Below are positions 8,165 to 16,835 of a stretch of DNA of 64,000 bases, piece by piece (positions within the stretch are counted from its first letter, which is position 1; each line of letters begins with the position of its first letter). Made by a program: the position numbers and the translations under genes. The stretch is from positions 62,001 to 126,000 of the forward strand of contig NZ_PZZL01000001.1 of the NCBI RefSeq assembly GCF_003046185.1. The letters run 5' to 3'. The DNA comes from Phreatobacter oligotrophus. Its GTDB lineage: Bacteria > Pseudomonadota > Alphaproteobacteria > Rhizobiales > Phreatobacteraceae. The notes under the pieces were generated by a model. It ran no database searches, was not told where the DNA came from, and worked only from the letters and a program-made list of their open reading frames with translations.

Positions 8165-9628
8165 TCAGAGCAGCGCGAGCCGCTGGACGAGCTCGCGCTT
8201 CAGGACCTTGCCGGCGCCGTTCTTCGGCAGGTCATCGACGACGAAGACGCCGAGGGGCCATTTGGCGCGGGCCAGCCGCTCGCGGACGAAGCCAATCAGC
8301 TCGGCCTCGGAGGCGGTGCCCGTGAGGCGCACGAAGGCAGCGATCTCCTCGCCGAATTCGCGCGACGGCCAGCCGACCACCGCCGCCTCGGCCACGGCCG
8401 GATGGGTGGTGAGCACGGCCTCGACATCGGCCGGATAGATGTTGATACCGCCGCGGATGATCATGTCCTTGGCGCGGCCCTTGAGGGTGACGAAGCCTTC
8501 GGCATCGATCTCGGCGAGATCGCCGGGATAGAACCAGCCGTGCCGGAAAGCCTCCACCGAGGCCTCGGGGTCGCGGTGATAGGCGGTCGCGACGCCCGGC
8601 CCGCGATAGCGCAGCTTGCCGATCATGCCGGCGGGGAGCGGCCGGTCCTCGTCATCGACGACCTCGACCTCGACCGCGAAGACCGGGCGGCCGACGCTCT
8701 CGCCATGGCCCTCGATGTCGCCGGGACCGAGCAGCGTGACGCCGCCGCCCTCGGTGGAGGCGTAGTACTCGAAGAAGCGCTCGCACATGCGGTCGCGGAT
8801 GGCGTGGCGCTCCTCCCGGGACAGCGGCGCCCCCGACGAGAACAGCAGGTTGAGACCCTTCAACGGCGCTAGCGCCTCATCGGAGAGCTCGAGCAGCCGC
8901 CGGAACTGCGTCGGCACAAGGAAGAGGCTCGTCCCGCCCTCTTGGGCGATGGTCGCGATGAGGTCCTCGGCGGAACAGGGCGGCGGCTTCATGATGACCG
9001 TGCCGCCGGAGAAGATCACCGACATGGCGAAGGTCCGCCCGCCGCCGAAATAGAGCGGCGTCGCCATGACGAAGCGGTCCCGGCCGTTGAGGCCGAGATT
9101 GATCCAGTGCGTCATGAAGCGGCGGAAGAAGTGCCGGTGGGTGATGAGCGGGCCCTTCGGCCGCCCCGTCGTCCCGGAGGACAGAGACAGGACAAGCGGC
9201 GTCTCGCCATCGGAGGTGAAGGCCGTGGCCGGATCGGCGGCCGCGATCGCCGCGTCGAGTGAGGCATCCCAGGCGAGCATGGGGATGCCGGCGATGGCCG
9301 GTTCGCCGGGTTCGGTGAGGACCAGAGCCGCGCCGAAATGCACCGCGACATTCTCCCGCTCGGCCTGCGTCCAGCGCAGGTCCATGGGCAGGATGGCGCG
9401 GCCCCCCCGTGCGAGCGCATAGAGCGCCACGACATAGCGCGCGCTGTCGGCAAGGCAGAGGCCGATGACGGCGCTCTCGTCCGGCACCTGCGCGGCGATC
9501 ACCGCCGCCAGGCGGCGAACCTGGTCGGCGAAGGCCGCATGGGTGATGACCTGCCCGTTCTCGATGATGGCCGGATGGTCCGGCCGCGCCCGGGCGTGGA
9601 TGTCGAGGGCGTCGGCAAGGTTCATCAT
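8165..9628 (-). CDS. Acyl-CoA synthetase / AMP-binding ligase
   Basis: A 487-residue class I adenylate-forming enzyme that makes acyl-AMP and then acyl-CoA from a carboxylate. The phosphate loop is LSSGTTGRPKGP. The A5 motif YASTEGGGVT and the hinge region GRAKDMIIRGGINIYP are present, and the catalytic lysine lies in KNGAGKVLKREL near the C-terminus. The start ATG at 9628 overlaps the stop of the amidohydrolase by 4 bases; a second ATG follows directly. It is the last gene of a three-gene operon with acyl-CoA dehydrogenase and amidohydrolase, so the acid product of one step may be activated here. The substrate is unknown. Confidence 0.9.
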   Translation of the reverse strand: MMNLADALDIHARARPDHPAIIENGQVITHAAFADQVRRLAAVIAAQVPDESAVIGLCLADSARYVVALYALARGGRAILPMDLRWTQAERENVAVHFGAALVLTEPGEPAIAGIPMLAWDASLDAAIAAADPATAFTSDGETPLVLSLSSGTTGRPKGPLITHRHFFRRFMTHWINLGLNGRDRFVMATPLYFGGGRTFAMSVIFSGGTVIMKPPPCSAEDLIATIAQEGGTSLFLVPTQFRRLLELSDEALAPLKGLNLLFSSGAPLSREERHAIRDRMCERFFEYYASTEGGGVTLLGPGDIEGHGESVGRPVFAVEVEVVDDEDRPLPAGMIGKLRYRGPGVATAYHRDPEASVEAFRHGWFYPGDLAEIDAEGFVTLKGRAKDMIIRGGINIYPADVEAVLTTHPAVAEAAVVGWPSREFGEEIAAFVRLTGTASEAELIGFVRERLARAKWPLGVFVVDDLPKNGAGKVLKRELVQRLALL

Positions 9629-10485
9629 TGGTCGAGCTTGTAGAGCTTGATGGCGTTGTCGCGCAGGAACTTCGCCCGGACCTCGTCGGAGAAGCCGAGG
9701 GCGTCGATCTCCTTCATCGTCCGCTCGAAATCGAGGACGGGGAAATCGGTGCCGAAGAGCACCTTGTCCTTGCCGAAGCTCTTGATGAAATGGACGAAGG
9801 AGGCCGGCCAGTATTTCGGGCTGTGGGCGTCCGAGCCGATGTAGACGTTGGCGTGCTTCCACGCCATGGCGATCATCTCGTCGGTCCAGGGAATGCCGAC
9901 ATGGATGCCGACGATCTTCAGCTCGGGGAAGTCGCAGGCGACCGTGTCCAGCGTGATCGGCCGGCCGACGCTGCGGCGCGGATAGCGCGGGTCATAGACC
10001 ATGGACTGGCCGACCTGGAGCTGGATCGGCACGTCGAGCTCCACGCATTTGGCGTAGAACGGGTACCATTTGGCATGGTCGGGGGCGAGCTCGAACCAGT
10101 GCGGATAGAAGTGGGCGCCGATGAAGCCATATTCGCGCACGGAGCGCTCGAGCTCCCGCACGCCGGTCATGCCCTCGGTCGGATCGAGACCGGCAAGGCC
10201 GTAGAAGCGGTCGGGATAGGCCTGCACCGCATCCGCCACCAGCTTGTAGGGCACGTGATAGCAGGCGGGATGGCCGAGCTGGCCCACCTTGGCGGCAATG
10301 AGGAAGCTCTTCTCGATGCCGGCCCGGTCCATGCGCTCCAGCATCTCCTTGTGGGTGACGCCGGCGAAGGTCTGGGCGTTGACCCGCATCTTCTCGGTGT
10401 AGAAGCCGGTGCGGTCGGGCCGGCCGGCAAGGGCCTCCGGCGTCCAGATGTTGACGACGGTGTCGATGGCCTTCACGCCGCTCAT
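9625..10485 (-). CDS. Amidohydrolase-family (amidohydrolase_2/ACMSD-like) protein lacking the HxH motif
   Basis: A 286-residue TIM-barrel protein of the amidohydrolase_2 group. Later strands are recognisable: GAHFYPHWFE, VGIHVGIPW, YIGSDAH and LFGTDFPVLDFE, the last with the usual strand-8 Asp. The first strand, however, reads AIDTVVNIW (about 6-14), where family members normally have a DxHxH metal-binding pair. The metal site is therefore altered or different. It sits between acyl-CoA dehydrogenase and acyl-CoA ligase with 4-base overlaps on both sides, so it probably hydrolyses or decarboxylates an intermediate in the same pathway (inference). Confidence 0.85.
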   Translation of the reverse strand: MSGVKAIDTVVNIWTPEALAGRPDRTGFYTEKMRVNAQTFAGVTHKEMLERMDRAGIEKSFLIAAKVGQLGHPACYHVPYKLVADAVQAYPDRFYGLAGLDPTEGMTGVRELERSVREYGFIGAHFYPHWFELAPDHAKWYPFYAKCVELDVPIQLQVGQSMVYDPRYPRRSVGRPITLDTVACDFPELKIVGIHVGIPWTDEMIAMAWKHANVYIGSDAHSPKYWPASFVHFIKSFGKDKVLFGTDFPVLDFERTMKEIDALGFSDEVRAKFLRDNAIKLYKLDQ

Positions 10486-11651
10486 GACGGTTGTCTCCCG
10501 GTCAGTCCCAGTTCGCGCGCCATGCCGTCGCGCAGGATCTCGTTGGTGCCTTCGCCGAAGGTGTAGAGGCGGGAATCCCGCCAGAAGCGCTGGATGTCGC
10601 TGTCGGCGGCATAGCCGGCGCTGGCCATGATCTGCATGCCCTGGTCGGCGACGTCGCGCAGCGTCTCGGTGGCGACGACCTTGGCCTGCGCCGCCTCGCG
10701 CTTGCAGGGCAGCCCGCGGGCAATCAGCGTCGCGAGATGCCGCACCATGAGGCGTGAGAGGTCGACCCGCGTCTGCAGGTCGGCGAGCCGGTGGGCAAGC
10801 ACCTGGAAGGAGCCGATCGGCTTGCCGAATTGCTGGCGTTCGCGCGCATGGGACATGACGCCATCGAGCGCTGCCTGGGCCGCGCCGGTGACGGTCGCCG
10901 CCATGCTGGCGCGCGAATAGTGCAAGGTGGACATGAGGTGCCGGAAGCCGCCGCCGACCTCGCCGATCACCGCGTCATCGCCGACCTCGACGTCGGCGAA
11001 GCCCACCTCGAAGCTCGGCATGGCGTTGTTGCCGACCTTGGCGAGCGGCGAGAGCGTGACCCCCGGCGCATCGCTGGGAACAAGGAACAGGGTGATGCCG
11101 TCGCTGCCCTTGGCTGCGTCGCCGGTGCGGGCGGCGGTGAGCAGGAAGCGGGCGCCTTCCGCGTCGCTGATCCAGATCTTGCTGCCCGAAATGACGTATC
11201 CGCCGGCCGTGCGGCGCGCCCGCGTCTTGAGGGCGCCGGCATCGCTTCCCGCGCCCGGCTCGGTCAGGGCGAGGGCCATGAAGAAGGAGCCGGACAGGAG
11301 GCCCGGCAGCAGGTCGCGCTTCTGCGCCGGCGATCCATAGGTCAGCACCGACATGACGCCGAAGCCGACGACGCGGTTGTAGATGGAGGCGGCCATGTAG
11401 CCGTGCCAGCCGAGGCGTTCCTGCACCAGGGCCACCTCGCGCCAGCTGCGCCCGAGACCGCCGTGATCGTCCGGCACGGGCAGGGCGAAGAAGCCGGCCT
11501 CGCCCATGGCTGGCAGCAGGTCATAGGGCGGCTGGTGCTCGCGGTCGCGCCGGCGAACCTCGTCAGGCGGCAAGTGCCTGGACGCAAAGCCGTCCACGCT
11601 CGCCAGGATCGCCCGCTCGTCCTCGGTCAGCAGCGCGTCCATCCGCCTCAT
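10482..11651 (-). CDS. Acyl-CoA dehydrogenase
   Basis: A 389-residue flavoprotein of normal family length that oxidises an acyl-CoA to the enoyl-CoA. The FAD/substrate segment ALTEPGAGSDAGALKTRA is present. The C-terminal LYTFGEGTNEILRDGMAREL contains the usual catalytic Glu region. ATG 11651 is used; ATG 11642 is an alternative and the frame stays open to 11723. It is the first gene of the ligase-amidohydrolase-dehydrogenase operon, overlapping the amidohydrolase by 4 bases. The order suggests that a CoA thioester formed by the ligase is desaturated here. Confidence 0.92.
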   Translation of the reverse strand: MRRMDALLTEDERAILASVDGFASRHLPPDEVRRRDREHQPPYDLLPAMGEAGFFALPVPDDHGGLGRSWREVALVQERLGWHGYMAASIYNRVVGFGVMSVLTYGSPAQKRDLLPGLLSGSFFMALALTEPGAGSDAGALKTRARRTAGGYVISGSKIWISDAEGARFLLTAARTGDAAKGSDGITLFLVPSDAPGVTLSPLAKVGNNAMPSFEVGFADVEVGDDAVIGEVGGGFRHLMSTLHYSRASMAATVTGAAQAALDGVMSHARERQQFGKPIGSFQVLAHRLADLQTRVDLSRLMVRHLATLIARGLPCKREAAQAKVVATETLRDVADQGMQIMASAGYAADSDIQRFWRDSRLYTFGEGTNEILRDGMARELGLTGRQPS

Positions 11652-11923
11652 CCACAGCCATCCGACCCCCACGGTGGGCAATAAGACAAGATCAGACAAG
11701 TGCGGTCCGGAGGGGGCTGCCATTCACCTGCGCGGCGCAATGGCCCTTGAAGTCCGCTCTGCGGGTCGACGGTCTGTGCGCCTGACCGGACGGATCCCGC
11801 TGGGTGTCCCCTTGTCTGGAATTGGTCTAATTATGATGTTGTTCTATCACAGGAATTTTCGTTGCCCCTCGTGTTTCACCGGGCCCATGGTGGACGGATC
11901 GTCACCCAGCGAGGGTCACCGTC

Positions 11924-12709
11924 GTGAACGGCATGAGCATTTCCCTGCAGTCCGGCTCCATCCTGTTGCGGGAGGGGCTCGAGGCCATGCTGATCATCAC
12001 GGCGCTGGCCGCGGCCCTCCGGCGCGGCGGCGTCGAGACCGGCCTGCGCCCGCTCTATCTCGGTGCGGGCCTCGCCGTGCTCGCCAGCATCGCCGCCGGC
12101 GTGGTGTTCCAGCTCTATTTCGACGGCAACCACAACGACCTCATCGAGGCGGGTGTCATGATCGTCGCGGCCACCCTCATGCTCTACATGAGCGGCTGGC
12201 TGTTCCTGCGGCAGGACCCGAAGGCGTGGAAGGCCGGCATCGAGCGCAGCGCCCGGCGCGCCGTCTCCTCGGGCACCGCCGTCTCCATGGGGATGGTCGC
12301 CTTCCTCGCAGTCTTCCGCGAAGGGGCGGAAACCGTGCTGTTCCTCCATGCCCTCGCCCAGACCAGCGGCGGCTGGACCCTGGCGCTCCTCACCGGCCTT
12401 GCCGGCGCGGCCGTGCTGCTGGCAGCGCTGTATGCGGCCATGCAGTGGCTGGCGCTGCGCCTGCCGCTGCGGCCGCTGTTCCTCGTCACCTCGGCCTTCC
12501 TCTTCCTGATGGGCATGCGCTTCATCGGCGGCGCCGTCCAGGAGCTGCAGGAGCAGACCATCCTGCCCGTCGATTCAGCCGCGGTGCCCGACTGGTTCAT
12601 CGCCCTCGGCTTCAATCCGACCTGGGAGGCGATCCTGGCGCAGGCAGCCATCGCGCTCCTCGCGGCAGTGAGCATGGCCTGGCTCAGCCGCCGCCCGGTC
12701 ACCGCCTGA
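11924..12709 (+). CDS. FTR1-family iron permease
   Basis: A 261-residue inner-membrane protein. Both REGxE iron-binding motifs of the FTR1/EfeU family are present: REGLE at 16-20 and REGAE at 132-136, each inside a hydrophobic helix, with about seven predicted helices. It imports ferric/ferrous iron in a family usually coupled to an oxidase or to EfeO/EfeB, but no partner gene is adjacent. GTG 11924 is preferred because GAGGG is 8 bases upstream; ATG 11933 is possible. The upstream 272 bases have an AT-rich stretch (11820-11870) with a TGAT-N8-ATCA dyad at 11834-11849, which could be an iron-regulator site (weak). Confidence 0.9.
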   Translation: MNGMSISLQSGSILLREGLEAMLIITALAAALRRGGVETGLRPLYLGAGLAVLASIAAGVVFQLYFDGNHNDLIEAGVMIVAATLMLYMSGWLFLRQDPKAWKAGIERSARRAVSSGTAVSMGMVAFLAVFREGAETVLFLHALAQTSGGWTLALLTGLAGAAVLLAALYAAMQWLALRLPLRPLFLVTSAFLFLMGMRFIGGAVQELQEQTILPVDSAAVPDWFIALGFNPTWEAILAQAAIALLAAVSMAWLSRRPVTA

Positions 12710-12749
12710 GGTCGCCGCGGCCACCCTGGGGTGCGCCCCTGCGCCTGCG

Positions 12750-13613
12750 TCAGCCCGCATAGCGCTTCGCGCCGGCCACACAGCCGACGATCGCCACTGT
12801 CACCGCGATCATCGTGCCGCTCACCGGCTCGCCGAGCAGGGTCGCCGCGAGCGCCAGACCGAAGAAGGGCTGGAGCAGCTGCAGCTGGCCGACGGCACCG
12901 ATGCCGCCGAGCGCGAGCCCGCGATACCAGAACACGAAGCCGATGAGCATGCTGAACAGCGACACATAGCCAAGCCCGATCCAGGCCGTCCCGGTGACAC
13001 TGGCGAAAGTGGGCGGCCAGGTGAGTGCCGTGAGCACCGCCATGACCGGCAGGGACAGCGCCAGCGCCCAGCAGATGACCTGCCAGCCGCCCAGCCAGCG
13101 CGTCAGTTTCGCCCCCTCCGCATAGCCGAGGCCGCAAACCAGCACCGCGGCGATCATCAGGCCGTCGCCAACGAGCGAGGCCCGTCCGCCCTGGCTCAGG
13201 GCGAAGCCGGCGACGAGCGCGCTGCCGAGGCCTGAGAACAGCCAGAAGACTGGCCGCGGTCGCTCGCCCGCCCGCAGCACGCCAAATGTCGCCGTGGCCA
13301 GCGGCAAAAGGCCGATGAACACCACGGAATGGGCCGCGTTGATGTGCTGCAGCGCGAGCGCGGTGAGCAGAGGAAAGCCGATCACGACGCCCGCCGAGAC
13401 CAGCGCGAGGGGCAGGAGGTCACTGGCGCGCGGACGGTCGACCCGCACCAGCCCGATCAGCGCGAGGGCCAGGACACCGGCGATGGTTGCGCGCATGCCC
13501 GTCAGGAACACCGGGTCGAAATCCGTCACCGCGACGCGCGTCGCCGGCAGCGACCCGCTGAAGATGACCATGCCGGTGAAGCCGCTGATCCAGCCGTCCG
13601 TCGTCCTGTCCAT
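12750..13613 (-). CDS. EamA/DMT-family transporter
   Basis: A 287-residue inner-membrane protein of the drug/metabolite transporter superfamily, with about ten hydrophobic helices and two EamA repeats. The second repeat has VICWALALSLPVMAV and ends with GEPVSGTMIAVTVAIVGC. Members export amino acids, purines or other small metabolites; the substrate is not evident. ATG 13613 has GGAGG about 5 bases upstream. It is divergent from a MocR-type regulator across 103 bases, a common arrangement in which the regulator controls the exporter. Confidence 0.88.
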   Translation of the reverse strand: MDRTTDGWISGFTGMVIFSGSLPATRVAVTDFDPVFLTGMRATIAGVLALALIGLVRVDRPRASDLLPLALVSAGVVIGFPLLTALALQHINAAHSVVFIGLLPLATATFGVLRAGERPRPVFWLFSGLGSALVAGFALSQGGRASLVGDGLMIAAVLVCGLGYAEGAKLTRWLGGWQVICWALALSLPVMAVLTALTWPPTFASVTGTAWIGLGYVSLFSMLIGFVFWYRGLALGGIGAVGQLQLLQPFFGLALAATLLGEPVSGTMIAVTVAIVGCVAGAKRYAG

Positions 13614-13664
13614 GCACTCCTCCGTGTCGCGGCAGGAGTGGCAGGCGGGCGCTGGCGCCTCAAG

Positions 13665-13714
13665 GGACACTTCAGTACAATTTGGTCAAACTGTCCGGTG
13701 GTGATGAGCAGTAC
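13665..13714. promoter_or_regulatory. Candidate MocR/EamA divergent operator region
   Basis: The 103-base divergent gap holds an inverted pair GGACA (13665-13669) and TGTCC (13692-13696) around an AT-richer core, an inner CAGT/ACTG pair, and a repeated CAGTAC (13673-13678 and 13709-13714). The placement between a MocR regulator and the transporter it probably controls makes it a fair operator candidate. The repeat pattern is seen directly; binding is inferred. Confidence 0.4.
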
Positions 13715-13716
13715 GG

Positions 13717-15120
13717 ATGCTGGCGACGGATGAAGCGGCGACCGAGACCCTGACCGACCGCGTGGTGCGCGAGGTCAAGCAGCGCGTGGCCCAGCGGGCG
13801 CTCACGCCCGGCGCCAGGCTGCCCTCCATCCGCGCCTTCGCGGCGGCGATGAAAGTGTCGAAGTCGACCGTCGTCGAGGCCTATGACCGCCTCTCGGCGG
13901 AGGGGATCATCACGTCGCGCCCCGGTTCGGGCTTCTATGTCGATGCGCCGCTCGCCCCGCTGTCCCTGGCCGATCTCGGGCCGAAGCTCGACCAGGAGGT
14001 CGACCCGCTCTGGATCACGCGGCAGGCGCTCGGCCGCAATCCCGCGCTGCTCATGCCGGGCTGCGGCTGGCTGCCGGCGTCCTGGATGCCGCAGGACAGC
14101 CTGCGCCGAGCTTTGCGCGGTCTCGCGCGCGGCGATGCGCTCGCCCTCACCGACTACGGCACGCCGCAGGGCCTGCCGGCGCTGCGGCAGCTCCTCGCCC
14201 GCCGGATCGCCGGACAGGGCATCGAGGCCACCGCCGATCAGGTCATCCTCACGGAGTCAGGCACGCAGGCGCTGGATCTCGCCTGCCGCTTTCTTCTCGA
14301 ACCCGGCGATACCGTGCTGGTCGACGATCCCTGCTATTTCAATTTCCACGCCCTGCTGCGCGCCCATCGCGCCAAGGTCGTGCCGGTGCCCTACACCGCG
14401 CAGGGGCCGGATCTCGACCGGTTCGAGCGGGCGCTCGCCGAGCACCGGCCGCGCCTCTATGTCACCAATGCCGGCATCCACAATCCGACCGGCGCGACCC
14501 TGTCTCCGATCGTCGCCCACCGGCTGCTCAAGCTGGCCGAGCGCGCCGACCTCACCATCGTCGAGGATGACATCTTCGCAGATTTCGAGGACGAGGCCTC
14601 GCCGCGGCTCGCCGCCTTCGACGGCCTGCAGCGGGTGATGTCCTGCGGCAGTTTCTCCAAGACGCTCTCGGCCGGGCTGCGCTGCGGCTACCTCGTGGTA
14701 AAGCCGGCATGGATCCAGGGGCTGACGGACCTGAAGGTCGCAACGAGTTTCGGCGGCGCGGGGCTCGCGGCCGAACTGGTCCATGCCGCCCTGACCGATG
14801 GCGGATATCGCCGCCATGTCGCGGCCCTGCGCTCGCGCCTCGCCAAGGCCCGCGCCGAGACGAGCGACAAGCTGCGGGATCTCGGCGTCATGCCTTGGCT
14901 GGAGCCACGGGCCGGCATGTTCCTGTGGTGCCGGCTTCCCGGCGAGATCGATGCCGCGGCCGTCGCCCGCCGGGCGCTCGTCGACAATGTCGTGCTCGCT
15001 CCCGGCAATGCCTTCAGCCTCTCCCAGACGGCCCGCAGCCACCTGCGCTTCAACGTCGCGCAATGTGCCGACCCGCGCATCTTCGCCGTGCTGCGCAAGG
15101 CGATCCGCGCTGCCGCATGA
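13717..15120 (+). CDS. MocR-subfamily GntR regulator with aminotransferase-like domain
   Basis: A 467-residue fusion regulator. The N-terminal winged helix (about 10-76) has LPSIRAFAAAMKVSKSTVVE and SRPGSGFYV. The C-terminal fold-type I domain has the PLP lysine in GSFSKTLSAGLRCGY (Lys about 315) and the HNPTGATLSP loop. MocR proteins sense PLP, an amino acid or their adduct and usually control a divergent gene; here that is the EamA transporter. The aminotransferase motifs look complete, but catalysis is normally absent or minor in the family. No strong Shine-Dalgarno site is seen before the ATG. Confidence 0.92.
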   Translation: MLATDEAATETLTDRVVREVKQRVAQRALTPGARLPSIRAFAAAMKVSKSTVVEAYDRLSAEGIITSRPGSGFYVDAPLAPLSLADLGPKLDQEVDPLWITRQALGRNPALLMPGCGWLPASWMPQDSLRRALRGLARGDALALTDYGTPQGLPALRQLLARRIAGQGIEATADQVILTESGTQALDLACRFLLEPGDTVLVDDPCYFNFHALLRAHRAKVVPVPYTAQGPDLDRFERALAEHRPRLYVTNAGIHNPTGATLSPIVAHRLLKLAERADLTIVEDDIFADFEDEASPRLAAFDGLQRVMSCGSFSKTLSAGLRCGYLVVKPAWIQGLTDLKVATSFGGAGLAAELVHAALTDGGYRRHVAALRSRLAKARAETSDKLRDLGVMPWLEPRAGMFLWCRLPGEIDAAAVARRALVDNVVLAPGNAFSLSQTARSHLRFNVAQCADPRIFAVLRKAIRAAA

Positions 15121-15223
15121 GCGTTCCAGATGTGCTATGGACGCCCCGGACGAGGCCAGACAGGCCGGACAATCGGCGTGGGCGGGAAGGCCCCGCCAAC
15201 CCGCTGCGACGACGAACGACGGC

Positions 15224-16249
15224 ATGACATCCGACGCTGACATGAGCCCCTGGCGCTTTTCCGTTGCGCCGATGATGGACTGGACGGACCGGCATTGCCG
15301 CGTCTTCCATCGCGTGCTGTCGCGCCGGGCACGGCTTTATACCGAGATGGTGACGGCCAACGCGGTCATTCACGGCGACCGGGAGCGCCTGCTCGGCTTC
15401 GACGCGGTCGAGCACCCCGTGGCGCTGCAGCTCGGCGGCTCCGATCCGGCGGCCCTGGCGGAGGCCGCCCGCATCGGTGAGGATTTCGGCTACGACGAGA
15501 TCAACCTCAACTGCGGCTGTCCCTCGGACCGCGTCCAGGGCGGCCATTTCGGCGCCTGCCTCATGGCGGAGCCCGAGCGCGTGGCCGATTGCGTCGCGGC
15601 GATGAAGGCCGCGGTCCGCGTGCCGGTCACGGTGAAATGCCGCATCGGCATCGATGATCAGGATCCGGAACCCGCCCTCGACCGCTTCGCCGATGCCGTG
15701 GTGGCCGCCGGAACGGATGCGCTGATCGTCCATGCCCGCAAGGCCTGGCTGCAGGGCCTGTCGCCCCGCGAGAACCGCGAAATCCCGCCGCTCGACTACG
15801 ACCGGGTCTTCCGCCTGAAGGCGCGCTTCCCGGCGCTCCCCGTCGCCATCAATGGCGGCATTGCCAGCATGGCCGAGGCCGAGGCCCTGCTGGCGCCGCG
15901 CGAGGGCGTTCGGCTCGATGGCGTCATGCTCGGGCGCGCCGCCTACCAGTCACCGGCGCTGCTGCGTGAGGTCGACCCGGCGCTGTTCGGCGACCCGGCG
16001 CCTGTGGCGGACGGGATGGCCGCGCTGGAGGCCTATCAGCCCTATGTCGAGCGCCAGCTGGCCGCGGGCATCCGGCTGTCGTCGATCACCCGGCACGTCC
16101 TCGGGCTATTCCAGGCCGTGCCCGGCGCCCGCCAGTTCCGCCGCCACCTCTCGGTCGAGGCGGTGAAGCCCGGTGCCGGCCTCGATGTGCTTCGTGATGC
16201 GATGGCCCTCGTCGCCGCGCGGCGCGGGGCCGGCGACATCGCCGCCTGA
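15224..16249 (+). CDS. dusA: tRNA-dihydrouridine(20/20a) synthase
   Basis: A 341-residue FMN enzyme that reduces uridine 20/20a in the tRNA D-loop. Hallmarks are VAPMMDWTDRHCRVFHR at the N-terminus, INLNCGCPSDRV, and the GGHFGACLM segment holding the catalytic Cys. The VHARKAWLQGLSPRENR and INGGI motifs of DusA follow. The length agrees with DusA rather than DusB or DusC. ATG 15224 is used; ATG 15242 would also keep the domain, and the frame is open further upstream. It lies 103 bases after the MocR gene and is probably transcribed separately. Confidence 0.93.
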   Translation: MTSDADMSPWRFSVAPMMDWTDRHCRVFHRVLSRRARLYTEMVTANAVIHGDRERLLGFDAVEHPVALQLGGSDPAALAEAARIGEDFGYDEINLNCGCPSDRVQGGHFGACLMAEPERVADCVAAMKAAVRVPVTVKCRIGIDDQDPEPALDRFADAVVAAGTDALIVHARKAWLQGLSPRENREIPPLDYDRVFRLKARFPALPVAINGGIASMAEAEALLAPREGVRLDGVMLGRAAYQSPALLREVDPALFGDPAPVADGMAALEAYQPYVERQLAAGIRLSSITRHVLGLFQAVPGARQFRRHLSVEAVKPGAGLDVLRDAMALVAARRGAGDIAA

Positions 16250-16254
16250 TCCGC

Positions 16255-16284
16255 AAACGAAAAGGGCGGCCCGGAGGCCGCCCT
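16255..16284 (-). terminator. Rho-independent terminator for the small exported-protein gene
   Basis: AGGGCGGCC (16263-16271) and GGCCGCCCT (16276-16284) form a perfect 9-bp stem with a 4-base loop. Read on the minus strand, the stem is followed by TTTTCGTTT, the expected U-rich tail. It lies just past the stop of the minus-strand gene at 16308 and may also help end dusA transcription. Confidence 0.75.
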
Positions 16285-16307
16285 GACTGCGTGGTGTGCC
16301 GATGGGC

Positions 16308-16565
16308 TCAGCGACGCGGAGCCACGTCGCAGAAGTGGCCGCGGAAGAACTCGTAGCGGCAGTTGGTGCCCTGGCCAGGCTGGGTCTGCGGAGCGGCCTG
16401 GGGCGGGCTCGGCAGCTGGATGGCGGCGATCGACGGGTCGTGGCCGGCCACGCCGCCGGCCTCGCCACCGGCAGCACCGCCACCGCCGCCGACGGCAGCA
16501 GCCATGGCGGAACCGGCGGTGAGGGCGAAGAGGGCGGCGACGGCAAGGGTCTTGAACGAGGTCAT
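16308..16565 (-). CDS. Small exported Gly/Ala-rich protein of unknown function
   Basis: An 85-residue protein. The N-terminus (MTSFKTLAVAALFALTAG) is a clear Sec signal peptide with cleavage after SAMA (about 22). The mature part starts with a run of Gly/Ala, then a Pro/Gln-rich linker, and ends with NCRYEFFRGHFCDVAPRR, whose two cysteines could form a disulfide. No family is recognised. GGAGACAGG precedes the ATG at a normal distance. A terminator lies just downstream, which supports it as a single-gene unit. Confidence 0.65.
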   Translation of the reverse strand: MTSFKTLAVAALFALTAGSAMAAAVGGGGGAAGGEAGGVAGHDPSIAAIQLPSPPQAAPQTQPGQGTNCRYEFFRGHFCDVAPRR

Positions 16566-16835
16566 GGTCCTGTCTCCTGTTTGACTGGGGCGGTGCGTCC
16601 CGTGGCCGTCCTGGCCTGCGGATCCGTTCGCCGATGACGCCCTTGTCGCAGGCCTCCTTTGCCGCCTGACGCCGCGGGGTGGCCGCTGCGTTTCCCCTGT
16701 AACGGTCATGTTGCCGGTCTTGTCCGGTGCCCTGTCAGGTCGACGAGTGGCCCAATGCAGGCCGGACACGCGGCGGCGGGCCTTGTTCGCGCGCGGATGC
16801 AGGTTTAAGCCGCCCGCTTCGTTCCCCGCGCGCGG

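Noticed and set aside
11652-11923. Confirmed Fur, RirA or Irr box before the FTR1 gene
   Set aside because: Only a weak TGAT-N8-ATCA dyad was seen and it does not match a consensus well enough to annotate as a site.
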